A DNA stretch of 64,000 nt from Lineus longissimus (Eukaryota; Nemertea; Pilidiophora; Heteronemertea; Lineidae): NCBI RefSeq assembly GCF_910592395.1, contig NC_088311.1, forward strand, positions 7,630,501 to 7,694,500, given 5' to 3'. Below, piece after piece: positions 50,746-63,747 of the stretch. Made by a program: the position numbers and the translations under genes. The notes below the pieces were generated by a model. It saw nothing but the letters and a program-made list of their open reading frames with translations, was not told the origin of the DNA and did not search any database. Numbering within the stretch: the stretch's first letter is position 1; every line of letters starts with the position of its first letter.

Positions 50746-53700
50746 AATGAACTGACCTAAAGCCACCCAGAGAACTGTGTGATTAAACTTTGTCCACGGA
50801 GACCGAGGAAGGCGAGGAAGAACGCCACGCTGAAGCACTTCATGTAGGATCTTAACTGAACAGTTCATAATTAGAGTTTCCAACCAACTGCACTCGTTAG
50901 AGACACAATAGGTTCCAACGGTTCACTTCACCAGAAAACATATGCTGTAAGACGATTGGCGACATGGGGGAAGCGTTCTAAAGAAGATCTGATGAGGTCA
51001 TAGCTGGCGCTTATCTGGTGTTCTTGCAAAAAATGTGATTTGTTCCAGCACGTCCTATCTGTTCAAGGAAGAAATAGATAGGATTCTGATGGCAGTGCTC
51101 GGGAAAGATGGCGTCTGTTTCTTGGTTAAGACAAATACTACTATAAACATTCAGCTGGTTGGTGTCAAGTGACCCTGAGATGCCTCTTCAATGAAAGAAA
51201 ACACAACACGACCCATTCAAAGAATTGGTCATCAAGAGCAACATGATCCTACTTTCAAACTGAATTGCCAGTATCTCAAATAACAATACAACTCGACAAA
51301 ATGATGATGTTAAGCGGAAGAAAATGGAAGAAAAACACATTTCCTATCCCTTAATTAGAGGATATCTGAAGGAACGCCATGGAATTATGAAAGAGGAGAT
51401 GTTAAATCTGGTGTAATTATGATTAATGACAAGTTTGAGTATCATGAATCTGATGTTTTAAGGCTGGCCTGAGTAATATTAGTGATCTCTTGGCAGTGAT
51501 TCATGGTGAGTTATGATCATGTGGCAATTTCTAACCATAAAGTTGTTCATTAGAATGCTGTGGCTTTCAAACTTGTGAAGATTTATGCGATTCCGATGTC
51601 GACAACAGGTATTAAGCTGAGGTGGAACATGAAAATGTCTTTATATCAGGATGTTGTTTGTCAGAAGCAGGTAGTTCGATAGCGAATGATGGACCGACCA
51701 AGAGCAGCAGGTATTGTTGTAAGGGAAATCGGAGGAAGCCAAGGGAAGCAAAGAAAAAGAAAGGCATTTAGCATCAAGATTTTTATCAATGAGTATTAGA
51801 AGGTGATAGACTGGAAGAGATAAACTGGTCTGGATATTGTCAGGATGAGGAAGACAGATAGATAACAAGTCAGCTTGTCTTCTTCAAACCAATGTATATG
51901 ATTAACTAAGTTCTTGTTTCCTCCTTGCGATAAAAAGTCTTTGCAGCAACAAAAGCCAGAGTTGCCAAAGTACCTTGAAATTTGGTGCCAAAGTTGCCCA
52001 CAGCCAAGGAAGTTGGTCCAACAGTGAGCTAACAAAAGATCTTAAATACAGCACTGAAATGCCCCCAGACATGACACTTTTGGTGTTTCTATTTGCCAAA
52101 TGTAACCACAGCCTCCTTTATTCAATTTCCCATTACATAATGGCTCAGAATACAACCCCAGTGACAAAATTGGAGAGTTTACACAAGAGGGTATTTTGTA
52201 TTGGAATGTTAAGGGATGGACAATGCTGAATCGCATTCCTGGTCCATTTAGAAACAATTATGGCACACTCCTGGGCCCCACATCTCTAACTGATCTTGTC
52301 TGATTCTTTCACCATTATCTTCAATTCTTGCACCATTATACAACCCCCACTTGATAAACAGACCATAACCACTAGAATTTAATTTACCATTTCTAGCAAG
52401 CGGAAATAGGCTTTTGAGACAGTTCATCCTCTATGACAGTTCTATGACTTCTAATCATCAGTAAAGTTGTTCTTTAATTGCATAAATAAGGATGGGTAAG
52501 TGGAGACCTGGGTGGTCAGGTTAAAATCTGTCATAACGATAATGGGTGATCAAGTATGTCAGACTTTTGTCTAGTTGTCTGGACAGAAACAGCTAGCATT
52601 ACATGAACATGAAATACAAAAGGTGTTCAGAAAAAGACAAATATAATAGGGGTCCACTGAAACAGCTGAACAGACTGCACACTACAGCACCATTGCCAAC
52701 TTTCAGAAGCTTAACCTCACTTGACACCAAGGCACATCACTTCAAGAAGTGGATAGAAGGTGCTATTTGCATTTCAAGAACCAGCAGAAATCTCCTGGGA
52801 CCCCCAAATGAACTTGAGGTTTCTTTGACTAAGATTGCCTGACCTTCTGTCTGTACACTTCCAATGCCCTTGACAACTTGACAGTTGGATGATAATTATT
52901 CCTCAAATCTTGTAATCATTTCTTGATTATAAGTGACAAGGATGACACCAGACGACATGGAGACATGGGCAGATGACATGACAGCTGAATCAGGGTGTCG
53001 TGTACAAGGAAATATAAGATATTATGATTCACTCATGGGGCCCTTTGTAACATTAGCTATTGTTAATCCGCTACTTTCAAACATGAAACATGCACAAAAT
53101 GAACAATGGACACTGGTGAGCCAATATGGTTGAAAAAGGAATGGCAAAGATCAAGATGGTTTTTTGTCTATTACAACATAAAATGACAATGTGGAAGACC
53201 GACACATGCGGCTAATCTGACTAATGGACTGACAGAAGAATGAGATGAAGTTGCAGGGAAAACGAACCAAATATAGCAAGACAGAGAAGCCCACAACACC
53301 AGGACAGAGAAAGACTATTCGCTGTTATTTCATCACAGCTATAAGACAAACTTACAATTTTGAAAAGGGTTCAACACACAATCAGTGAAACACGACTTTG
53401 GACGCTATCGACACCACCTGCTGTACATTCCATACGTCGCATCGATACACAACGGTCAGAATCGTGACATCCCAGCATGCATTCCCCTCAATCCAGTGTC
53501 ACTATGCACACATTACTACTGTCAATAACCAATAAATTTATTTCCTGCCAAATCACTTGGAATGTGTATGCATCTTAGTGATGGTGTTAATGTTATTATG
53601 AGTCAGCCATGCGGGTCGTGCAAACCCGATCACAGACACTCCATGAATCCTGATCGTCAACCGAAGTGCTCTCGACTGTTTGCTCTCTCAGCGGAGCACA

Positions 53701-54160
53701 GTTACGATAGCTGTCGATCCACTGGCGATCCACTTAATGCTCCACTTGATCAAGCGCAAAATTCAGCCCACTCTATCTGCTATGTCATGTTCTTTCAAAC
53801 AGTCGGACATAGACCTCTTTTCCTCAATCAATAAATGAATACATGGGATGAATTAGACGGTTAATCTAACATATTTACACTTTACCAACTTCCACCCATT
53901 GGAAAAAGTTGTCAAGAATTTTACAATTTGTGAACGGAAGGACCTTCCCCCTTGGCATGTCTGGTCAAACAGAAACTCCAAACGATCACTTGCAGTTACA
54001 CCTCTCACCACTTTCTTACAGTCTCATAGATACACCAGCATGTGGTGCAAATTGCTATTTGTAACACCAAAGGGACTTTCTCTTTCATGTCTTTGACCAC
54101 GGCATGGTGTGCTATCCCAATTCACCTAATCTCTGGGGAACATTCCCTCTACTTGCTCAG
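50746..54160. other. No confident gene; possible decayed retroelement trace
   Basis: AT-rich. In the plus frame at 52603-52842 the stretch AHHFKKWIEGAICISR (about 52732-52779) is reminiscent of the HH...KEAIHIR region found in some Penelope-like and other retroelement proteins. The similarity is short and rests on memory. Otherwise nothing assignable. Confidence 0.3.
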
Positions 54161-54299
54161 GTCACAGCAGGGACGATATGCACTATTGAGAGAGCTATAT
54201 GAGAGAGAAATGAAATTGACGCAAACCATGGGGGAGAGACGCCTCTACCATATCCAGAGGATGGATCATGCCTGGCTAGATAATAGAAGCATTGATTAG
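54161..54299 (+). CDS. Candidate terminal exon with coiled-coil-like sequence
   Basis: Acceptor TTCCCTCTACTTGCTCAG ends at 54160. The frame then encodes SQQGRYALLRELYEREMKLT and continues through QTMGERRLYHIQRMDHAW to a TAG at 54297-54299. The heptad-like R-LL-EL-ERE-KL pattern resembles short coiled-coil proteins such as small ciliary microtubule-associated proteins, but no specific family can be named. No upstream exon was found. Confidence 0.25.
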
Positions 54300-54760
54300 G
54301 TGACTCAATGACTTCCTGGGAATGATCAGAGTAGGCAGCAGGTTGCTGACTGGTTTATGGGAAGAGAATGGCCATAAGGTGACTGGCCTTGGATTAATTA
54401 AGGAACCACCAATTAAGCTGGGTTGAACCTAGTATGCAACTTGGATACAGATTACCTCTATGCAAACCACAACACCTCGTGGTGATTCCCACAGCTTTGG
54501 GGCCACTCCCTTTGGTTCATATGATTATAAACTTGGAGACTGGCTCCAGTACATTACAGTGACTTCTGGTAATTCTCCTTGGTAAGAGACCACTCTCCCT
54601 CTTCCAGAGTGATAGAGAACTTGTCTAACACGCAGGTGAAATCACTGAAGAGCTCATTCCTCTAATGATTATCCTATGGCAGGTGAATATGGTGGCAAAG
54701 ACTGATTGCCAAGGCAGGTTTTGAAGCAAGAAGTTCATGCAAAGGTTTTGTCAGAGAGTA
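54300..54760. other. No gene recognised
   Basis: Intergenic or 3' flank of the preceding exon candidate; leads into the minisatellite. Confidence 0.45.
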
Positions 54761-55000
54761 GAGGTGCAGAAGAAACAGTAGAGTTGCAGAAGGAACAGTA
54801 GATGTGCAAAAGAAACAGCAGAGTTGCAAAAGAAACAGTAGAGTTTCAAAAGGAACAGTAGAGGTACAGAAGGAGCTGCAGAGTTGCAGAAGGAACAGTA
54901 GAGTTGCAGAAGGAACAGTAGATGTGCAAAAGGAACAGTAGAGTTGCAGAAGGAACAGTAGAGGTGCAGCAGGAATAGTAGAGGAACAGAAGGAGCTGTA
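54761..55000. repeat. 20-bp minisatellite, 12 tandem copies
   Basis: Consensus GAGTTGCAGAAGGAACAGTA repeated 12 times in exact 20-bp register from 54761 to 55000. Variants are GAGGTGCAGA, GATGTGCAAA and AGGAGCTGTA or AGGAGCTGCA endings. The variants GATGTGCAAA and AGGAGCTG recur at intervals, suggesting amplification of multi-unit blocks. Confidence 0.95.
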
Positions 55001-58000
55001 GAGTAACTGTTAAGTAACTGTAAAAGTAACTGCTTCCACAGTCGCCAACACTTCTGTCACCTCATTAATCACCACACACTATTACATACATTTCAAAGTG
55101 TAGATGGGTTGTAATCATGTTAAACAATTACTGGCCACCTTTCGGAACCATTAGTACCAGGCGATTTGATCTTGGTCATTAGTCGACTAGGCTATCGTCA
55201 GACATGGAAATCAACTTGATAATTGATGTCAGAAACGACCTGGGATGCACAGCGCGATCAAAGTTCACTTCAATCTAAATTCGAAAAGGACGTTAAGGAG
55301 TGAAATTCATGTTTAATTCTGTGACTCAAGATCGTCAATTGTAGCAGATTAAGATTCAAGTTGATTGTCTCAGACATCAGTTGAACTTTGCGCTGAAATG
55401 AAGCATTAGAGGAAAGACAATGACCCCCAAAGGGGTGCTCAAAACAATGTTGGATGACGCACTGTTTCGGGTGAGGAATGGAAATCGAAGCAAGCAAATA
55501 CAAGGAGTTGGGTGATTGATTTGAGTGTCAAAGTTTACGGGACATGTTGGGAGTGAAAATGATGCGGTGACACACGATGTAGCAAACTGTTTGTTCTCTC
55601 TTGGGCGGGAGTATCAAGACAACTGCCAATGACATCGCGTCACGAAGGTCATGGTAAATTAACAACAAACGACACCAATGAGTAACTGTGCCAACTAGGG
55701 AGTCGCAAACGATGCATTATCTATTTTTATTAATCTCTTAGCGCGTCCACAAGAGGGGGACCAGACTCAAGATGTCATAAAGTTGCGTCTGCCGGAATGA
55801 TTGAGGGGGAAATTGTTGATGCAGGGCTTTCTTTAATGTTTGTTGGTGCCCCTTCAATTGAGGAGTTAAGTATGCAGCATTATTCTTCTGACTCTGACTA
55901 ATGCTCGAGACAATATCTCTGACATGACAATGAATTATTTCATAACTGACTAAAGGACAAGTTGACAACGTTTAAGAGGATGACGCGATGTGATAAGCTC
56001 TCTTCGGGAGTCATCCCTCACCAACAGATCTGGTATGATTCAAGTTCAAGTAGAGAGGAACTTTGCCTCCGTGGAGTGAGGAAATGGCTTGCATGAATGA
56101 AAATTTGTTGTCTGACATTGAATGAAAAACATGGTTCAATGATAGTTTAGTCAAGGCATGAATGAAGGAGGTCGGTGGTTATGAATGGCAGCACAAAGCA
56201 AAGAAAAGACATATGATTGCTCAAGGGATTGGCAAATGTTAGCTTTCATAAACGTTCCATTCAAAAGGCCAAAGAATGTTGGGAAAATATTTGTTATGAG
56301 CGACAAAAAGAGAGGCGGAGACATCAGAAAGCGCTTTGTAAAGTCACCATCAAACATTTCACAATTCAAACAAATTAAAGCGATTTGTTAACTCGAGATC
56401 TCTTATCTGTACATATTGTGACGTCTGCATAGAATATGATTGACAGATAATTTGAATTTGTTTGTGGGCGAAATCCAATTTTGCTGGCGGGCATTTACAA
56501 TAGGTGTGCACCGGATGGGAGTATCGATTTCAACCATTACATTGAGACACAATCGCCAGACCATGTGACTTCTGAACGATATCGACTCGGCGAATTCAAC
56601 CGGAAATTTACAATCAATAACAAATGGGTCAAGCTTCTATCAATAACAATGCATGATATTATAACCTTATCGATAATATTGGATTCGACTGGAACAAAAT
56701 TGGAAATTGATGAAGTTGATTGAAGCGTTTCTGAGAGGACATTTCCAATTTCCTGATAAAGTCCTTCAATCAAGATCTATATACATATAGGCTGATATTA
56801 GAACAACAACAAAACCTTCTTAAAACAACAGTGTGGACTTGTTTCAGCTGATGTTATATCTTTTATTTGCCTTCGAGTAAAAAATCATAGGCTACTATCT
56901 GATTCAAAACTCGGGAGAATCATGCTGAAACTTATTTTTCAGCTAAAAATCAATCTAAGGAAATAGAATAGTATGACAAAGGTCAGAGATGCTCACAAAA
57001 AAAACCTCACACGAAACAGCTGCATCAAATTACCCTCAGCAGCTTGGGACTCTACCCACCCCCTGGGAGCACTAAGAATTGTCTAAAAGATGCTGAAGTA
57101 CCATGAAAAAATGACCTCGTGTTCCAAACAATGACAGATACAACAAGACTGCCGTCTCAGAAATTGGTTAATGCAACCATACGACAGGGTTCTCAGGTGT
57201 CGTATTATCGTCATTTATCATCCGAAGAAAGATAATTGATTACATTAATTTCGCTAGCAGGGAAGATGACCACTGTCCAAGTCCAAAATGGTTAGAGAAG
57301 AACCAATCAGAATCGTTCAGATATCCCTGGGAGGGCCAGGTTCATGACCAGTTATGGCTGAGATGCTCCGGCACGATATTGCAAGTTGAGGCAGTATCAC
57401 TCCTCTTGGGATGGCTGAGGTTTACTAAAGACAATTTCGCTTTTGTTTTCATTAAATTTACCAAATATAGCAATGTCTTCATCAGTTAACCATAACCAAA
57501 GTCAATTCCAGTTCGAGTCTACAAGTCCCTGTACATTGGTGTACAGTGGCACATATTAGTGTACATGTATATTTAGCTTGACATGAAATACAGTTTTGGG
57601 AGTCCATGTCTTGATGAAGTGGTGATTTTGAGTTATGTCACTTTATAATCAAAGTTGATACAGCAATGACCGAGTTCCATTGTCTCGGGCGACATATCTT
57701 AAAAGATGACAAGATAGCAGGATATGATGACCACAGGGGACAGGAGACAGACACTTTATGGTCCAAAAGGATTGTGGATGCTGAGATGGGATGCAGTCCT
57801 GATAACCTTCGTGACATAGGAAATCATTTGTATGCAAATGGGTTGAAATGTACCTGTTATAGCGATGAACGATACATTCGTTCCCTAATCAATTGAGATT
57901 GGGTTGTGCCAGTCCCAGTGGTTAAGTTATTAGGAAAATCCTTCAATTGATGGGGCGATCAAGTCTGGTTAGTCATGGGCTATATCGGGAAAAGTTTAAT

Positions 58001-58771
58001 GAAAACGTTGCCGGAAGATCGAAAAGGGTAAAGTTATTGTCAAAAATCAATACAACAATACTCGAGGATATGACAAGTGGCCAGAAAAATGCGATAATTT
58101 GCAAAAGAAAACATCCAAAGATTGACTATTGGTGTTATTCTATTGAAATAAAGAGTAAAAGCCAAGCTCACCATAGCTTAGATTGTTTAGAAAACCGGAA
58201 CATACAAATCAATCCGTTGACATTTATGGTTGGAAGAACAATGTTATGATTATCCTATTACAATGCAAGTGCGCGATCGATATGATTAGAAAATAACCAC
58301 AATTGGAGAAATCGATAGCTTTATAGTAAAATGTCAAAGATAGAAGGAAATGGGTGGCAGTGGTATTACACCGGAAGCAAAATCTTTCCTGAAAATAGTC
58401 TATTACAGTACTTTTTAACCAAAACATTGATAGATAGAAGTTGGAAGTTAGAGGTTAGTGACAGTTTAAAGAACTTATAAGTTTCTGACAGTGAAAAGTT
58501 CAAACTAATAGTAACAAAATACTATTACCGATAAGGTAACGGTACAGTGTAATGATGATAGAGGAAGATTTCATGAAGGAAAGTTACCTGAAAAGTGTAT
58601 TCCAAATTCAAACACAGTCCCTCACTTTTGTAAGACTCGTTTTAATAGACAACCTAGTCCATGTCTGTACTGACACAACTCATGTCCGAGTCTAACATCT
58701 TGTGTTCGATGTCATTCATAACCCATCAAACAATGGTAAGCTTTAGAACGCTGATAACAAATATAATACAC
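55001..58771. other. No gene recognised
   Basis: AT-rich with short overlapping frames. A small hairpin CTGTACA-TTGG-TGTACAG lies at 57529-57546 in a stretch with repeated GTGTACA words. Plus frames at 57666-57896 and 57947-58249 show no domain. Confidence 0.45.
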
Positions 58772-59026
58772 TTAGAAGGACTGCCCGTGGGGTTGGAGAT
58801 TCACATGTGTGTACATGACCTGGAGTGAATAGGATGTAATTGTGACATGAGAACCACCTCGGCTGGAGTCCGCTGGGGATGCAAAGCTGGCACCAAAACA
58901 TTCATGACGTACATTGGGAACCAAGGCTGAGAGGGCTAATAGGGACAGTGGGTACAGACAGCAGGGAATGACAGGGGGAAGTTGGGCAAGGTAACAGAAG
59001 ACGAAAAAGTGACTAAGCCCCTTACC
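58772..59026 (-). CDS. Candidate minus-strand exon, open 84 codons, unrecognised
   Basis: A GC-rich island. On the minus strand one frame is open from 59026 to the TAA at 58772 without an ATG near its start, including SALVPNVRHECFGASF and SSRGGSHVTITSYSLQV. A second frame after a long pyrimidine tract ending CCCTATTAG (about 58941) is also open (PSQPWFPMYVMNVLVPALHP). One could be an exon and the other its shadow. No family recognised. Confidence 0.2.
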   Translation of the reverse strand, partial: GKGLSHFFVFCYLAQLPPVIPCCLYPLSLLALSALVPNVRHECFGASFASPADSSRGGSHVTITSYSLQVMYTHVNLQPHGQSF

Positions 59027-60300
59027 TTACTTGAAATCAGACATAAGCCGGTAATAACAACAGATACAACTCGGATCATTTTAAGTATTCCTACCAAACT
59101 CATGCACCAATATCCTGATCAATCACACTGAACGATTCACACTGAGAAAGAGGAGAGACTATCCATGTCACATGTGTCAACCTACCTTAAGCTCAATCGC
59201 TGAATTGATAATTCCTTGCCAAATGAAGCTCGTCGTCGAAAACGAATGTTTAGTATAAGGTTGAAAACTCGGAGAGATGTCAAAAGAGACATGCGTAGCA
59301 TGGAGTTGAATTCGAATAATGACGAATTCTGAGGTGGTGATGTAGGTATATGTTGGTGTGTGGGAAGTAGTATCTAGTTACATCAGTGACATAGCACCGA
59401 CGCTGCACTCGGCAGCCAATCAGAACGAAGCTGGCATAGGTGTGTCGGAAATAACGTACTAATGCGGAGATATACTTGTACCATTGTATCGCAATGTATC
59501 ACGTATCTCCGTAACGATAATCATTGATCTATGCCGCCTGAGGCTGAAGACTTTGAGATTCTGTCAGACGTCATAGCGAGTATCGGAACTGAGTCAATGC
59601 GCTAGGAATACATAGCATAGCCTAGCGTAGAAAGTGGTAGCGCTACTATTCTATGGATTTCGTGCTTACGTAATACGTTTCATGGTTAGTGTAGAGTACT
59701 ATACAAACATACTTTATGAGTGACCATGAGATCTCAGAACTCAGTGACCTTATTGATTCCCAACAGCCTTGCGGTGGCTTTGAACCGGAACAAAAACATT
59801 CCTTATTCATAGTTCTTTGCTTCCATTCCATTAACTCATTCTAATGTTTTGAAATTTGGACAACAATGCCCACTTTAAAACTATGGAATCAATACTATCT
59901 TTTGTCTTATGCTAATTGTTATCAAAACATAGTAAGAGTAAGTCGATAATAATGAATTATAGTATTAACCCTTATTGGTTAATAGGGGCAAGTAGAATTT
60001 CATAAAATCACTCTTCTTTGATCATATGGTATGTTTCATTTTCAAAACAGAAGTTTTGAAAAAGTTTTCCATTTTACTGGTTTTGATGTCATATTCATAT
60101 GTTCAGATGACAGTCACAAAGCCTTGGAAACTCATTTTTAAGTGTCGCCCATGTTTTGATATCCCTTCTTGGTTCAGACACTGCACCTCTGATGAAAGTT
60201 GAATAACACAAGGAAAAAAATATTGTTATGATTCTGCATAAATGTGACAATGAGAATATTCAAGTTCACCACATATTACTATTCAGGGTGAAACTGATGC
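59027..60300. other. No gene; CpG-richer patch with hairpin
   Basis: A CCAAT-type word (GCCAATCAG, near 59414) and a nested hairpin at 59465-59511 lie in a CpG-richer patch at about 59390-59640. No exon recognised. Confidence 0.4.
59465..59511. repeat. Nested inverted repeat / hairpin
   Basis: Outer arms CGGAGATA (59465-59472) and TATCTCCG (59504-59511), inner arms CATTG (59482-59486) and CAATG (59492-59496) around a TATCG loop. It could be a structured RNA element or a transposon remnant. Confidence 0.5.
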
Positions 60301-61105
60301 AAGTAGTAGGTGATTGTGAATGTCAGGCTCTTCTTCAAAATAATCCCCCACACACATCACTTCTTTGAGATGTTGTTTACTATCGAACATGTCAAAGGCG
60401 CTTTGCCAAACAGGACAATATGATAACATAGTACGTTCAAGTGGTAAAGAGTAACCAATAAAGAAACATCAGAAGACAACTTTGTCGAAACCAAAACAAT
60501 GTTTTAAATGTAGGTGATTGGGAAGAATAAAGCAATGTAGGAGATTCGGAATGTCATGACATTTCCCAAAATAATCCAAAACGAGCATTGCATCTTTGAA
60601 ATTTGACTTCTTTGAGATCTTATTTACTACCGGAATCGAACATGTTGAAGGTGTTACGCCAAACATGACAACATGATAACATCGTAGGTTCAAATGGTGA
60701 AAAATTACCAACAGAAGAACATCAAATGAGAATTTTGGCCAAAACAATATGATATTGGTGTTTGGGAAGACTACAGTAATATAGGTGACTGGGAGTGTCA
60801 TGCCCTTTCCATAAATGATCCATGCAAGCATCGCCCATTTGACTTCTTTGAGATCTTGTTTACAACCCTCATCGAAATCGTTGAAGGTGTTACGCCAAAC
60901 ATGGCAACATGATAACATCGTAGGTTCGAATGGTGAAAAATAACCAATAAAGAAACATCAAATGACAATTCGGACCAAAACAATATCGTAAATGTTGGCC
61001 ATTGGGAAGAATCAAGTAACATAGGTGAATGGGAAGGTCAGGAACTTTCCCAAATAATCCCAAACAAGCATCTTGTTTGTTATCAAACATATTGAAGGTG
61101 AACAT
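60301..61105. repeat. Satellite-like tandem array, unit about 240 bp, four copies (first and last partial)
   Basis: The anchor TAGGTGA-TGGGA...TGTCA recurs at about 60306, 60537, 60781 and 61021. The anchor GATAACATCGTAGGTTC-like recurs at 60422, 60675 and 60911. Spacing is 231-253 bp. TTTGACTTCTTTGAGATCTT and GAAGGTGTTACGCCAAACAT are well conserved between copies. The last copy carries an internal deletion. Minus-strand open frames (for example 60469-60918) repeat the same peptide words and look like by-products. Confidence 0.8.
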
Positions 61106-63303
61106 GAACAAGGAATTAAAGGCAAGAAGACATTTCTACCAAAACTACATCTGACACAGTTTCCTTTTCGGAAGTTATATGTCAAGTTGTTTAGTTGAAC
61201 ACAAAGGGAGGTACTTGTCATTATGTCTAGGTAGCCAGCCTTGGTACATTCTTTGATTAAATTAAAGAACAAACTGATAAACATCTATTAAGCTGCACTT
61301 CTTTATACCAGACAGGAACCATTTCTTTAAACACATCATTGAAGGCGTACTATTAGGACTTGACAGATTTGAAAATGTCTCTGTTCTATTTAACTTTTGT
61401 GTCAAAAGCCGTAACTCCAAATAAGGTTCCGGATTGAAACTTTGATTCAAAGTCAAGAATGACCTTTTCTCAGTTTTGACTGAGACATTCAAAGAATGTA
61501 GGAGACTGCAGTCAGGTAGTCATCCTTCTTTAAAATCTGACTATGTCAGTCCCAGCAAGCTCAGATCCACTTCAAACGTTAACATCAGCATCTCATCCAA
61601 TTCATCACTCAGTATCAAGAGTGTGATTCTAAAGCGAGATTTTTCCACCTACGCTTGAATCTGAATCAAAGTCAACCAGATGCCAAAACTCATATTTCAC
61701 CGGAACGTTTTATGATATGATAATCATATTTACTACACTGTATTTTGTTACAGTTGTAACGTGACTTGAAGATGAAACTCCCCCAATCTCGAGTTAAACG
61801 CTCTCATTTCATCGGGCACAGAAAAAAAAGAAGATCCAAGATTGATAGGTTTTTCATTTCAGTTAGATAGTAGATTGGGAATTTCCTGGTTGTAGGTGCA
61901 TTAAGACCTAGCTTGAAATTGCCAAACACCCACACTTTTTGGGGAAAATATTGAAAAGTTATCACAACAGTTGCGAAAAAAGATAACATAGTAAATATTA
62001 GAGACATTAGATATTACAACTTCCTGTTGTGGTAAGATTGAGGTGTGACTTTACATGAAATTACACACCCACACCTTCACATCACTTTCATGCTTCCTAA
62101 ATTATCAAAAATTCATATTACTTTGAATGAATCAAAGGAAAAGGGGTGTGAATGGAAATCAAACGAACGTGTTATTACCTCAAACTACCAATCAAAATCA
62201 AGCGAGTAGAAGCCGATATTGTCAATATTGATAAATTTACGGAAGTCACCAAACCAATACATCCAAATATGGTCTTCGATAAAATGAACATTTATAGACG
62301 TTTTCAATACGAGTGATATTAGAAACTGCAAATTATTACCGCCTTGTTATCGACCAGGAAGCTGCTGGAGTCTGGTTCTGATCCCAGTACTGCTGTATTG
62401 ACCCACCCCTAGTCAGAAGGTACCTGAATATTGGCTTTTTCAACCAAAATTATAGAGTCACCTGGATATTTCATACAGGGAAGATGTGCAAAACAATTGA
62501 GATAATTTACTTAGCCTTTAAAGGAAATATTGGCAATTAACTTCATCAATAGTTGAAAAGAATCAAACATATAATTTATAGGAAAACTACACACTTCAAC
62601 AAGATCAATCGGTTCAACTTGACGTGAAACAGACTCAGCACTTATCCACTTTAACCTATGTTGAGCAAAATAACACATGCATTGATGCAATCAATTTACA
62701 GCTTAATCTGGCATTGTTAGGATGAAACCAACTGTTGCCTTGTGTCAATATTGATGAGGCATGAGAATCGCAAAAAGTGTTGCACTTTCAGGCAGAAACA
62801 ATGCAAATATGATTCATGGTGATTTCCATTGTTTGGTCAGGCACTTGAACCAGATGAGGTTATACAAAGTCAACACCTGTTCCAATGTCATTTAGTCATT
62901 TAGCAGTTATTGAGGAATTAGATATCTCGCAATTTGGCAGGTTGGAATCAACCTGTTTTGGATCAGTGATTGGAAACAATGTTCAATCAGTGACCTTTGT
63001 AATGACCAGGTTATTTCATATCAGTAGAGTGAAAGTTGATCCTAATGAATCTGATTTTCCTACGGACAATTTCTGAGAAGTATGATTGGTTGAAAACAAT
63101 TAGGAAGAAAGCCATGTACATGCAAGCAAAGGCTGCTTCTCTTTCTAAGTAATCAGGATACATTCTGGTGAAATTGAAGATTTGATTTCTGTTAATGCGT
63201 AAACAGCCAGAATATCATTGGCTGTTTGGTGCCTTATGTTATGGTATAACAATCAGCATGAACTCCTCACCTTATATCAAGAATTGATTAAGACAAATCT
63301 TTA
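61106..63303. other. No gene recognised
   Basis: AT-rich. A 60-codon plus frame at 61476-61658 is Ser-rich without a domain. Confidence 0.45.
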
Positions 63304-63678
63304 TCAATTCTTTCTTATATCAAATGCTAGAGAAACTTTATGACCATCGTTGTTCCAGTTTTTCTTACATCCTTCTACTACTACTACTTCAGTAATGAAG
63401 ACATTTGATAAAAATAAGTTACCACCTTTTTGAGGATGTATAACTACGTCATTGGGCACCAAACAGTAAATTGTGACAGACGAGATCGATGTCACTAGGC
63501 ACCAAGGTGTTAATAAACAGCCCCATTTTTGAAAGAGCAAATCCAGGAGGAGACATGAAATCTCACTGCCTGTTGTCGGTCTGCCGGTACAGCCACAATT
63601 CCCATCCAGCCAAGCCACAGACATTGAAAAACATACCAAGAGCACTATCACTACCTCTATTATAGCCACTAGATTGGC
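63304..63678 (-). CDS. Candidate exon with one membrane segment, unrecognised
   Basis: The longest open frame at the right end (147 codons from 63747). A splice acceptor TTGATTTCCCTCAG on the minus strand ends at 63679, so the exon would start at 63678 with ANLVAIIEVVIVLLVCFSMS, a hydrophobic segment followed by a Cys-containing region (NCGCTGRPTTG). The rest is poorly protein-like. No family recognised, and a chance frame is likely. Confidence 0.15.
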   Translation of the reverse strand, partial: ANLVAIIEVVIVLLVCFSMSVAWLDGNCGCTGRPTTGSEISCLLLDLLFQKWGCLLTPWCLVTSISSVTIYCLVPNDVVIHPQKGGNLFLSNVFITEVVVVEGCKKNWNNDGHKVSLAFDIRKN

Positions 63679-63747
63679 CTGAGGGAAATCAACATATATA
63701 ATCCTACGTCTGATGAGGAATGGCAAGTAGCATATTTGTACAAGCAA

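Noticed and set aside
60469-60918. 149-codon minus-strand open frame
   Set aside because: Lies entirely in the 240-bp tandem array and repeats its units; by-product of the repeat.
60915-60930. tRNA B-box-like GGTTCGAATGG
   Set aside because: Final CC missing, no A-box at the right distance, and it is part of the tandem array.
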